Assembly (NCBI RefSeq): GCF_000017505.1
Contig: NC_009675.1
Span: 3,972,501 to 4,036,500 of the forward strand
Direction: 5' to 3'
Source of the DNA: Anaeromyxobacter sp. Fw109-5
GTDB lineage: Bacteria > Myxococcota > Myxococcia > Myxococcales > Anaeromyxobacteraceae
DNA: 64,000 bases
This document shows, one piece after another, positions 57,077-64,000 of the stretch. Below the pieces are notes generated by a model. That model ran no database searches. It had not been told where the DNA came from and saw only the letters and a list, made by a program, of their open reading frames with translations. Position 1 is the stretch's first letter, and the number at the start of each line of letters is the position of its first letter. The position numbers and the translations under genes are program-made.

Positions 57077-57829
57077 TCAGGCGCCGGCGACCTGGAGGTA
57101 GAGCTCCGCGTTCCGGTTGCCGGGAGAGACCTCGAGGACCGCGCGCCACTGCGCGACGGCGTCCTCCCTGCGCCCGCCCCCGTACAGCGCGAGGCCCAGG
57201 TTCAGGCGGGCGAGGACGTAGGAGGGGTTCTGCCGCACGACCTCCTCGTACTCGCGGATGGCCTGCTCGCGATCGCCCGCGTCGCGCAGCGCGCCCGCGA
57301 GCTTCGCGCGGATGTCGCAGAACGCGGGGCCGAGCGCGAGGGCGCGGCGGTACTCGGCGATGGCCTCCTCGTGCAGGCCGGCGGAGAGGTACACGTCGGC
57401 GATGTCCGCGTACATGTTCGCGAGCTTGCCCTGGACGTAGCGGTCGAGCTTCCCGTGCGCGGCGCCGGAGCGGGAGAGCGCGTGCCGATACGTCTCCTGC
57501 GCCTCGCGGTACTTGCCGGTGTCGTTGTAGGTGACGGCCAGGTTGAGCGCCGCGTCCGTGTACCCGGGGTTTATCCGCAGCGCCGCCTCGAACGCCCGCA
57601 GCGCCTTCTGGTACTGGCCCTGGTCGTGGTAGACGACGCCCAGCATGTTGTAGACGTCGGCGAACGAGGGGTTCGACTCGACCACCTGCGTCAGGTACGT
57701 CTCCGCGAGGCCGTAGTCCTTCTTCAGATAGTACGCGCGCCCGAGCGCGAGCGACTGCTTCAGGGTGTCGTCCACGGAGCCCTCCGGCCGCGCAGCGTAG
57801 CACGCGGACGGCGTGGCCACGCCGATCAT
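57077..57829 (-). CDS. TPR-repeat protein upstream of selD
   Basis: This 250-residue protein has six or so TPR motifs: LGRAYYLKKDYGLAETYLTQ, YNMLGVVYHDQGQYQKALRA, LNLAVTYNDTGKYREAQETY, IADVYLSAGLHEEAIAEYRR. No signal peptide is clear; a GTG at 57775 (VDDTLKQSL) is an alternative start that removes an odd 18-residue N-terminus. It probably serves as a scaffold. It lies 50 bases before selD on the same strand. Confidence 0.8.
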   Translation of the reverse strand: MIGVATPSACYAARPEGSVDDTLKQSLALGRAYYLKKDYGLAETYLTQVVESNPSFADVYNMLGVVYHDQGQYQKALRAFEAALRINPGYTDAALNLAVTYNDTGKYREAQETYRHALSRSGAAHGKLDRYVQGKLANMYADIADVYLSAGLHEEAIAEYRRALALGPAFCDIRAKLAGALRDAGDREQAIREYEEVVRQNPSYVLARLNLGLALYGGGRREDAVAQWRAVLEVSPGNRNAELYLQVAGA

Positions 57830-57854
57830 GACGGCGCCCCCCGGCGCGCGACGA

Positions 57855-58661
57855 TCACAGCCCCGACGCGATGGCCCAGCGCTCCCCTTCGCGGACGAGC
57901 TCGTAGCGGGCGCGCAGCGCGCGCGGCGGCTCCTCGCCCACCGCGAGCTCGTAGTCCTCGCCCACGATGGCGCGGTCGCGCTCGACCCGGATCTGCCACG
58001 CCGAGATCCGCACCCGCGCCGCGGGCGCCGCGCGGAGATCCTCGCGGAGGCGCGCGAGCAACGCGTCCTTGCCGCCCGCCCCGGCGTACCGCTCCGAGAC
58101 GAGGCGCGCGTAGGAGTCGGGATCCCGACCGTTGAACGCGTCCTCGCGCCGGAAGAGCGTGGCGAGCACGCCCTTGAGGCCCGCGAACTGCCGCCCGTCG
58201 CCGCACCAGCCGGCGGCGTTGCACCGGCTCATCTCGAACGCCTCGCGCCCCACGTACGAGAGCTGCGCGCGCTCGTCTCCCCACGCCACGTCGCCGTCGG
58301 CCTCGACGACGGCCACCACGCGCGCCTTGCCCCCATCCACCGCGACCACCACGTCCTCGTAGCGCACCGCGCGCAACGAGGCGGTGCCGCCCGAGCGGAA
58401 GCCGTAGACGTCGGGGACGCGGGCGCGATCCTGGCGCGCGAGCGCCGCCTTCACCTGCGTCTCGGGGCTCGAGACCGCGAGGCCGGCGCCCCCGCAGGAG
58501 ATCCTTCCCCACAGCGCCCACGCCGCCGCGGCGGCGAGGAGCGCGAGCAGCGACGGGACGAGGTGGGGAGCGCCGACCCGCGCCGCCCGCTCCCGGCGGA
58601 CGCGCGCCCGCGCGCCGAGCTCCGGACGCGGCGCCCCCGGCGGCTCACCGGAGGGACGCAA
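57855..58661 (-). CDS. Membrane-anchored hypothetical protein
   Basis: This 268-residue protein has an Arg-rich cytoplasmic start, one membrane helix (about 34-50: LVPSLLALLAAAAAWALW) and a periplasmic domain with strands and helices (VRYEDVVVAVDGGKARVVAV, DPDSYARLVSERYAG). Cys in MSRCNAAGWCGDG may pair. Its start overlaps the end of bamD by 17 bases, so the two are co-translated. No family recognised; a link to outer-membrane biogenesis is inferred only from position. Confidence 0.65.
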   Translation of the reverse strand: MRPSGEPPGAPRPELGARARVRRERAARVGAPHLVPSLLALLAAAAAWALWGRISCGGAGLAVSSPETQVKAALARQDRARVPDVYGFRSGGTASLRAVRYEDVVVAVDGGKARVVAVVEADGDVAWGDERAQLSYVGREAFEMSRCNAAGWCGDGRQFAGLKGVLATLFRREDAFNGRDPDSYARLVSERYAGAGGKDALLARLREDLRAAPAARVRISAWQIRVERDRAIVGEDYELAVGEEPPRALRARYELVREGERWAIASGL

Positions 58662-59421
58662 GGAGCTTCTCCGCCTCCGGGCGCCGCGGGTCCTGCGGGT
58701 GCTTCACGATGAGCTTCTGGAGCGCCGTCCGGGCGCGGTGCTTCTCGTCGATCTCGAGGTACGAGCGGGCGAGCTTCATGAGCGCCTCCGCCTCGTGCCG
58801 CGACCCGGGGTACTTCGCGACGAGGGCCTCGTAACGTCCGGCCGCGCCCGCCCAGCGCTTGCGCTTGAAGTAGTACTCGCCGACGTACCACTCGTGCGAC
58901 GCGAGGCGCCCCTCCGCCTCGGCGAGGAGCTTCCTCGCCTGGGGCGCGTGCTTCGAGTCGGGCTTGGCCTGCACGAAGTCGCGCAGCGCGCGGGCGGCCT
59001 TCTCCACCTGCCGCTGGTCCTTCTCGTGGGCCGGCGGGAACAGGACGAAGTCGCCGGGGGCGTCGCGCAGGTACGAGAGGCCGACGCGGAGCTCCGCGTA
59101 CTCGACCTCCTCGTGCGTGGGGTGCATGGTCACGAACTGCTGGTAGGCCTCGGCGGCCTCGACGTAGCGCTCCTGGTCGAACTTGAGGTCGGCGAGCCGC
59201 AGCTCGGAGAGCGGCGCGTACTTCGAGAACGGGAACTTGGTCCGGACGTACTCGAAGAACTTCACCGCCTCCGAGAAGTTGTCGTGCTTGAGCTCGTCCA
59301 CGCCCGCTTCGTAGTTGGCCTCGGCCGTCGGCTCGTACTTGATCTGGCCGCTGAAGCTGACGCGCTTCGAGCCGCACGCGGACAGGAGGACACAGAGCGC
59401 GAGGGCGGCGGGGAGGCGCAT
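58645..59421 (-). CDS. bamD: BamD, outer-membrane assembly lipoprotein
   Basis: This 258-residue lipoprotein (MRLPAALALCVLLSAC) has TPR helices in the BamD pattern: NYEAGVDELKHDNFSEAVKF, YVRTKFPFSKYAPLSELRLA, YQQFVTMHPTHEEVEYAELR and VGLSYLRDAPGDFVLFPP. BamD docks BamA in the beta-barrel assembly machine at the inner face of the outer membrane. The GltA/GltB barrels would be clients. Length agrees with E. coli BamD (245). Confidence 0.92.
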   Translation of the reverse strand: MRLPAALALCVLLSACGSKRVSFSGQIKYEPTAEANYEAGVDELKHDNFSEAVKFFEYVRTKFPFSKYAPLSELRLADLKFDQERYVEAAEAYQQFVTMHPTHEEVEYAELRVGLSYLRDAPGDFVLFPPAHEKDQRQVEKAARALRDFVQAKPDSKHAPQARKLLAEAEGRLASHEWYVGEYYFKRKRWAGAAGRYEALVAKYPGSRHEAEALMKLARSYLEIDEKHRARTALQKLIVKHPQDPRRPEAEKLLASLR

Positions 59422-59480
59422 GAGGCCGGGGAGGATAACAGAGGCCCGCCCGGCGCGCAGCCGCGCTCGGAGGCCGTGAT

Positions 59481-59975
59481 TCAGGCGTCCTCCCAGATCC
59501 CCAGCACCCGCGCGACGACCGGGCCGGCGAACCCGCGCCCGAGCAGGAAGCGCGCGAGCCGCCGGCGCGCCCGATCGTCGAGCGTCTCGAGCGCCGCCCC
59601 GCGCGCGCGGCGAGCCGCGAGGGCGCGGCAGAGCGCGACCTCGCCGCCCTCCCCCTCCCCCTCGGCCTCCGCGAGCGCGGCGGCGACGGCCGCGCGCGCC
59701 TCTGCGCCCGCGATCCCGGCCGTGCGCAGCCGCCGCTCCGCGAGCCGCGGGCCGAGCCGCCCGGGCGCGACGAGCGCGCGGGCACGCGCGCGGGCGTAGG
59801 CCGCGTCGTCGAGGTAGCCGAGCCCGCGCAGCCAGCCCACCACCGCGTCCCCCTCCGCCCCCAGCTCGGCCTTCGCGAGCCGGGCGCGGAGCTGCGCCTC
59901 GGTGCGCGCGCGGCTGGCGAGGAGCCGGAGCGCGAGCGCCTTGGCGCGCGCCAGGGGGGGAGCGTCGTCCGCCAT
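59481..59975 (-). CDS. recX: RecX, RecA regulator
   Basis: This 164-residue helical protein starts at ATG 59975; an in-frame upstream ATG at 60008 is less likely. RecX pattern: ALRLLASRARTEAQLRARL, WLRGLGYLDDAAYARARARA, RLGPRLAERRLRTAGIAGAE. RecX binds RecA filaments and limits recombination. recA is not in the window. The sequence is extremely Ala/Arg-rich but keeps the three tandem helical repeats. Confidence 0.8.
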   Translation of the reverse strand: MADDAPPLARAKALALRLLASRARTEAQLRARLAKAELGAEGDAVVGWLRGLGYLDDAAYARARARALVAPGRLGPRLAERRLRTAGIAGAEARAAVAAALAEAEGEGEGGEVALCRALAARRARGAALETLDDRARRRLARFLLGRGFAGPVVARVLGIWEDA

Positions 59976-60048
59976 CGCGGGGGTCCTTCGCCTGCCCGGG
60001 GGCGCCATCGAGGTGACGCTACGCCGCGCGGCCGGCCCCGGGAAGCGC

Positions 60049-60522
60049 TCAGCCGGCGATGGTGAGGGACAGCTCGGCGCCGTTGCAGACGATGCGCGCG
60101 ACCTGGCCGTCGTGCCGGGCGGTGGTGGCGCCGAGGCGAGTCTCGCCGACGTTCCACGCCGGCCCGAGCGCCTTCACGAGCTCCTCGCGGACGTGCTCGC
60201 AGCCGTCGCGGGGGGGAGCGGCGGCGAGCGAGACGGAGCGGACCCGGGGCAGATCCGCCTTGGCGGTGATCATCACCTCCTCGAAGCGGACCCCGGCGAT
60301 GACCACCTCGGTCTTCGCCGTCGACGCGCGCGCGCCGACGGCGCTCGCGTCGCGCAGGTGAGGATCGAGCCGGGCGAGCGCCTCGTGGGCGCCGTCCCAC
60401 GGCGAGCCGGGGAGCACCGGCAGGGCGCTCTCGATGCCCGGGCCGGAGGCGCGGGCGCAGGCCGAGGCGAGCGCGACGAGGAGGACCGCGGCAGCGCCGC
60501 GGGGGAGCGAGATGCGGGACAC
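60049..60522 (-). CDS. Hypothetical lipoprotein
   Basis: This 157-residue protein has a lipoprotein signal (GAAAVLLVALASAC). The mature domain is beta-rich (KTEVVIAGVRFEEVMITAKA, QVARIVCNGAELSLTIAG) with a central helix (CEHVREELVKALG). Two cysteines may form a disulfide. Downstream of pilT by 106 bases on the same strand. Unknown family. Confidence 0.65.
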   Translation of the reverse strand: MSRISLPRGAAAVLLVALASACARASGPGIESALPVLPGSPWDGAHEALARLDPHLRDASAVGARASTAKTEVVIAGVRFEEVMITAKADLPRVRSVSLAAAPPRDGCEHVREELVKALGPAWNVGETRLGATTARHDGQVARIVCNGAELSLTIAG

Positions 60523-60628
60523 GGGTGACCTCCTGGAAGAGCAGCCGATATAGCGCCACTCGCCCCGCGGAGGAAGCCCCGGCCGAGCCGACGGGACGGG
60601 GCTCCACCCGCTTCCCGCCGGACGCGGC

Positions 60629-61903
60629 TCAGAAACGCTCGATCTGGAAGTCGTCCTCTCGCGCCTTCGCGGGGGCGGCCGCGGGCCGCGGTGCGACGGG
60701 CGGGACGGGCGGCCGTCCGGGCTGCGCGCGCGCGGCGGCGGCCGCGCCCGCGGGCGGCCGCGCGGCGGCGCCGGGCGCGGGCGGCCCCGCGGGATCGGCC
60801 TTCTCGAACGAGTCCCACTTCGAGTCGCTCGTGCCCGACACGCCGGAGACGCGGAGCGCGAAGTCGTCGGGGTTCGTCGCCTGCCGCAGCGCCTCCTCGT
60901 AGGTGATGAGCCCGGACTTGAGGAGCGACATCAGCGACTGGTCGAAGGTCTGCATCCCGTACGAGACGTGGCCCTGGGCGATGGCCTCCGGGATCTCCTT
61001 CGTGCGGTCCTTGTCCTCGATGAGCTCGCGCACGCGCGCCGTCGCGAGGAGCACCTCGATGGCCGGGACGCGGCCCTTGCCGTCGGCGCGGGGCACGAGC
61101 CGCTGGCTGATGACGCCGCGCAGCACCGACCCGAGCTGGAGCCGGACCTGCTTCTGCTGGTAGGGCGGAAACGCCGAGATGATGCGGTTGATGGTCTCGG
61201 TCGCGTCGAGCGTGTGGAGCGTCGACATGACGAGGTGGCCCGTCTCCGCCGCGGTGAGCGCGGTCTCGATGGTCTCGAGGTCGCGCATCTCGCCCACCAG
61301 GATGACGTCCGGATCCTGGCGCAGCGCGCTCTTCAGCGCGTGCCCGAAGCTCATCGTGTCGACGCCGACCTCGCGCTGGTTCACGATCGAGCGCTTGTCG
61401 CGGATGAGGAACTCGATGGGATCCTCGATCGTCATGATGTGGCAGGTCTCGGTCGCGTTGATGTGATCGATCATCGCCGCGAGGGTGGTGGACTTGCCGG
61501 AGCCGGTGGTGCCGGTGACGAGGACGAGCCCGCGTTGCTCGGCCGCGAGCTTCTCGAGCACCTTCGGCAGCATGAGCTGCTCGATCGACTGGATCTTGAA
61601 CGGGATGACGCGCAGGACCACACCGAGGGTGCCGCGCTGCTGGAAGACGTTCACGCGGAAGCGGCCGAGGCCCGGCACGCCGTAGGCGAGGTCCACCTCG
61701 TTCGTCTGCTTGAACTTCTCCTTCTGGTACTCGTTCATGATCCCGAAGGCCATCCGCGCGATCTCCTCGGGCGGGAGGCGGCGCGCGTCCTTCAGCGGGA
61801 GCAGCGCTCCGTCCACCCGGAACATCGGCGGGAGGCCCGCCTTGAGGTGGATGTCCGAGGCGCCGCCGCGGAGCGCGACCTGCAGGATCTCGTTGAGTTC
61901 CAT
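60629..61903 (-). CDS. pilT: PilT, type IV pilus retraction ATPase
   Basis: This 424-residue hexameric ATPase starts at ATG 61903. N-terminal PAS-like domain GGASDIHLKAGLPPMFRVDG; Walker A VTGTTGSGKSTT; Asp box TIEDPIEFLIRDKRSIVNQR; Walker B DPDVILVGEMRDLETI; His box ETGHLVMSTLHTLDATETI; AIRNLIRE-like helix RVRELIEDKDRTKEIPEAI. It pulls pili back in social motility. Beyond the usual end (about 345) it carries a 75-residue Ala/Pro-rich extension ending REDDFQIERF, not typical of PilT. It complements the Glt system for gliding. Confidence 0.95.
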   Translation of the reverse strand: MELNEILQVALRGGASDIHLKAGLPPMFRVDGALLPLKDARRLPPEEIARMAFGIMNEYQKEKFKQTNEVDLAYGVPGLGRFRVNVFQQRGTLGVVLRVIPFKIQSIEQLMLPKVLEKLAAEQRGLVLVTGTTGSGKSTTLAAMIDHINATETCHIMTIEDPIEFLIRDKRSIVNQREVGVDTMSFGHALKSALRQDPDVILVGEMRDLETIETALTAAETGHLVMSTLHTLDATETINRIISAFPPYQQKQVRLQLGSVLRGVISQRLVPRADGKGRVPAIEVLLATARVRELIEDKDRTKEIPEAIAQGHVSYGMQTFDQSLMSLLKSGLITYEEALRQATNPDDFALRVSGVSGTSDSKWDSFEKADPAGPPAPGAAARPPAGAAAAARAQPGRPPVPPVAPRPAAAPAKAREDDFQIERF

Positions 61904-61974
61904 CGCGCGCGGAGCGTAGCACCGCGATCCGGGTGGATCCATTGCCGGAACCGCGGGACGGCGCGCCGCTGCGC

Positions 61975-63057
61975 CTATGTAGGCGAGCGTGAGTGACCGT
62001 CGGTGGAAGCCGCCGCGGTGCGCTCCTCCGCGCGGGTCGTGAGCTCGGCGACCTCGCGCCGGCGGCGGCGCAGCTCGCGCAGGGCGCCGCGGCGCGCGAC
62101 CGCGGAGACCGCCCCCACCGCGACGCTCGCCGCGACCATCGCCGCGTGCGTGAGCACCGCCAGCGCCGCCGCGTCGTCCGGCGCCGCCCCCAGCCGGCGC
62201 GCGCCCCACGCCGCGAGGCTCCAGTACACCCCGGTGCCGACCGGCAGGCCGGGCGTGAGCTGGCCGAAGGTGATCACGGCGACGAGCACCGCCCCGCCGG
62301 CGATCCCCTCGTCGACGCCGAACGCGGCGAGCGGGATCGTGTACGCCGCGGCGGCGGTGAGCGCGGGCGCCACGGCGGCGAGGAGCGCGAGCCCGAGCCG
62401 CCCCGGGCTCCCGACGCCCGCGAGCCCCGCGCCGAGCGCGCCCAGGGCCTCGCCGGCGCGCGGGAGCCGGCGCCCGAGCCGGGCGCCCGCGCGCGGGGCG
62501 AGCAGCGCCGTCGCCGCCGCCGCGACGGCGAGGGCCGCGAAGACCGCGGCGCCGGCCATCACGGCGCGGCCGAGCCCCTCGATCCGCGGCAGCGCCCAGG
62601 CGGCGCCCGCGCCCAGCACCACCACCGCGCCCATCTCGAGCAGCTTCGCGACGAGCTGCGACGAGAGCGCCGCCGCGAACGGCTCGCGCGAGCTGCGCGA
62701 GAGCACGAAGGCGGCCGCGAGCGGCCCGAGCTTGCCGGGCACGGTGTTGTGGACGAGGGCCCCGAGCGCCGTGGCGTGGTACGCGTCCCGGTACCGCGGG
62801 CGCGGCGGCGGGGCGACGAGCTTCCAGACGAGCGCGCGCCAGGCGAAGAGCGAGGCGGCGAGCGCGAGGAAGCCGGGCAGCCAGGCGGCGTGCTGTGGGA
62901 GCTGGCGGACGAACGCGCCGAGGTCGAAGCGGGGGACGAACGTGGGCCCGCCGTGCCACTCGACGCGGAAGAACACGAGCGAGACGAGCAGCGCGCCGAG
63001 CAGCGCGCCGGCGACGCCCGCGACGGCGTGGCGCGGGCGGACGGATCGGCGCGCCAT
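61975..63057 (-). CDS. Lysylphosphatidylglycerol-synthase-like flippase domain protein (UPF0104)
   Basis: I start this 360-residue protein at ATG 63057. It has about eight membrane helices, and the family motif ALGALVHNTVPGKLGPLAAAF, like the conserved loop of AglD/MprF-type membrane domains, followed by VLSRSSREPFAAALSSQLVA. A second conserved stretch is GQLTPGLPVGTGVYWSLAAW. The domain is thought to flip lipids or lipid-linked substrates. The C-terminal 40 residues are charged and cytoplasmic. It is divergent from the phospholipase-D gene. Confidence 0.75.
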   Translation of the reverse strand: MARRSVRPRHAVAGVAGALLGALLVSLVFFRVEWHGGPTFVPRFDLGAFVRQLPQHAAWLPGFLALAASLFAWRALVWKLVAPPPRPRYRDAYHATALGALVHNTVPGKLGPLAAAFVLSRSSREPFAAALSSQLVAKLLEMGAVVVLGAGAAWALPRIEGLGRAVMAGAAVFAALAVAAAATALLAPRAGARLGRRLPRAGEALGALGAGLAGVGSPGRLGLALLAAVAPALTAAAAYTIPLAAFGVDEGIAGGAVLVAVITFGQLTPGLPVGTGVYWSLAAWGARRLGAAPDDAAALAVLTHAAMVAASVAVGAVSAVARRGALRELRRRRREVAELTTRAEERTAAASTDGHSRSPT

Positions 63058-63170
63058 GAGGTGAAGCTCGTCATCGCGCCGCGCCGGCACACCCACGCGC
63101 CGCGGACCCGGGGGGCTCGGTCCGCGCCCGGGACCGTGCCGCCGTCGCAGGGGGTGCAGAACGTACGATC

Positions 63171-64000
63171 GTGCGAACGCATCCCATCCTGGCCGGGCTC
63201 GCGCTCGGGACGGTGGGGGTGGCGGTCGGCGGTCACCTCACCCGCCGCCTCCGCCGTGCCCAGCTCTCGCGGCGCATGCTGCGGTACGCCGAGCAGGTCC
63301 CGCTGGACGTGCTGCTCGAGCGCGAGGTCGGCGTGCCGGTGCGGGGCGGCAACGCGATCGAGCTCATCGAGGACGGCGCCGTCTTCGACGCCCTCGAGGA
63401 GGAGATCCGCAACGCCCGCGAGCACATCCACGTCTGCGAGTTCATGTGGATGGGCAAGGGGAATCCGTCCGCCCGGATCGGGAAGGCGATCCTGGAGCGG
63501 CGCCGGGGGGTCACCTGCCGGATCGTGCTCGACTGGTTCGGCTCGAAGCGCTTCAGCGAGCCGCGCTTCGATCCCGAGCTCGAGCGGCGGCTCGTGGCGA
63601 GCGGCGTCGAGCTGCGGACCCACCTCCCCTGGCCCGATCCGTTCCGCCTCTCCCACCGGCGCATCTTCGTGTTCGACGGCCGGACCGCGCTCGTGGGCGG
63701 GTTCGGGATCTGGAAGAGCTGGCTGGGCGACGGGAACGGCCCCGACGAGTGGCGCGACACCTCGTGCCGCGTCCGCGGCCCGATCGTGTCCGACCTGCAG
63801 CGCGCGTTCGATCACAGCCTCCAGGCGGCGGGCGGCGAGCCGCTGCCGGGCTCGGCCTACCCGCGCCAGGGGCGCGCCGGCGACTGTCACGCCGCCGTGG
63901 TGGCGAGCACGCCCAAGTGGGCCCGCACCACCACCGCCGCGCGCATGTACTACGCCCTCATCGCCTCCGCGCGGAGGCGGCTGTACGTCGCGAACTCGTA
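63171..64000 (+). CDS. Phospholipase D / cardiolipin synthase-like protein (partial, runs off right edge)
   Basis: The frame begins at GTG 63171 and continues past the window end. A membrane-anchor segment (about 3-20) precedes the PLD domain. The first HKD motif reads SHRRIFVFDGRTALVGG: the His and Asp are present, but the Lys is replaced by Arg. The second HKD lies outside the window. Other PLD features are ELIEDGAVFDALEEEI and ICLEFMW-like HIHVCEFMWMGKG. Cardiolipin synthases join two phosphatidylglycerols. With Lys replaced by Arg, activity is uncertain. A TACGAT box directly before the GTG makes a later start possible. Confidence 0.75.
   Translation, partial: MRTHPILAGLALGTVGVAVGGHLTRRLRRAQLSRRMLRYAEQVPLDVLLEREVGVPVRGGNAIELIEDGAVFDALEEEIRNAREHIHVCEFMWMGKGNPSARIGKAILERRRGVTCRIVLDWFGSKRFSEPRFDPELERRLVASGVELRTHLPWPDPFRLSHRRIFVFDGRTALVGGFGIWKSWLGDGNGPDEWRDTSCRVRGPIVSDLQRAFDHSLQAAGGEPLPGSAYPRQGRAGDCHAAVVASTPKWARTTTAARMYYALIASARRRLYVANS

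Overview
The window reads as chromosomal DNA of a very GC-rich myxobacterium. Anaeromyxobacter or a close relative is the best guess. The reasons are a complete Glt (A-motility, focal adhesion) gene set, PilT, many FHA, PilZ and TPR proteins, several sigma-54 activators, GTG starts, four-base gene overlaps, and an active selenocysteine system. No rRNA, insertion sequence, phage or CRISPR array was seen. Only the 20.3-20.9 kb stretch and the 44.0-44.4 kb gap look like repeat-rich non-coding DNA.

Layout. 1-9.7 kb: a minus-strand operon gltA-gltB-gltC-gltD-gltE-gltF-gltG (gltG is cut by the window edge), with a promoter at 9.7 kb. 9.8-19 kb: small lipoproteins, a DUF192 protein, a PilZ protein, a membrane metalloprotease with a TPR-like tail, a homoserine-kinase-like enzyme, a TPR protein and a double-FHA sigma-54 activator. 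19-24 kb (minus): an HNH nuclease with a hairpin ribosome site, a 12-bp tandem repeat, a metallophosphatase lipoprotein whose frame contains an in-frame TGA (probable selenocysteine), then cpoB and pal. 24-33 kb (plus): an NtrX-like regulator, PBP1A, an FG-GAP-like protein, an orphan solute-binding protein and an NtrY-like kinase. 33-44 kb: a sensor-like protein, an aminotransferase, an S46 peptidase, a purine permease, nadA with a small partner gene, an RsmJ-like methyltransferase and a BtsSR-type two-component pair. 44-53 kb: the protein-quality cluster lon, clpX, clpP, tig, plus a candidate SspB ClpXP adaptor, interleaved with a class V aminotransferase gene and a tRNA-Leu gene. 53-53.6 kb: five further tRNA genes. 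53.6-64 kb (minus): rdgB, rph, an amidase, selD (itself with an in-frame TGA), a TPR protein, bamD, recX, pilT, a flippase-like membrane protein, and on the plus strand a phospholipase-D-family gene cut by the right edge.

Most notable: two genes in this window need UGA to be read as selenocysteine. One is selD (Sec at residue 17, the position of the E. coli active-site Cys). The other is a periplasmic or outer-membrane metallophosphatase lipoprotein with a Pro-Cys-Gly-Sec motif. Both UGAs are followed at the expected distance by a GC-rich hairpin whose apical loop begins GGU, as in the E. coli fdhF SECIS. A standard gene caller would cut both proteins at the TGA.

Many genes carry a TANNNT-type box only 6-9 bases before the start codon, in several cases with a TTGAC-like -35 box 16-18 bases further up. 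This suggests that leaderless transcripts are common here.
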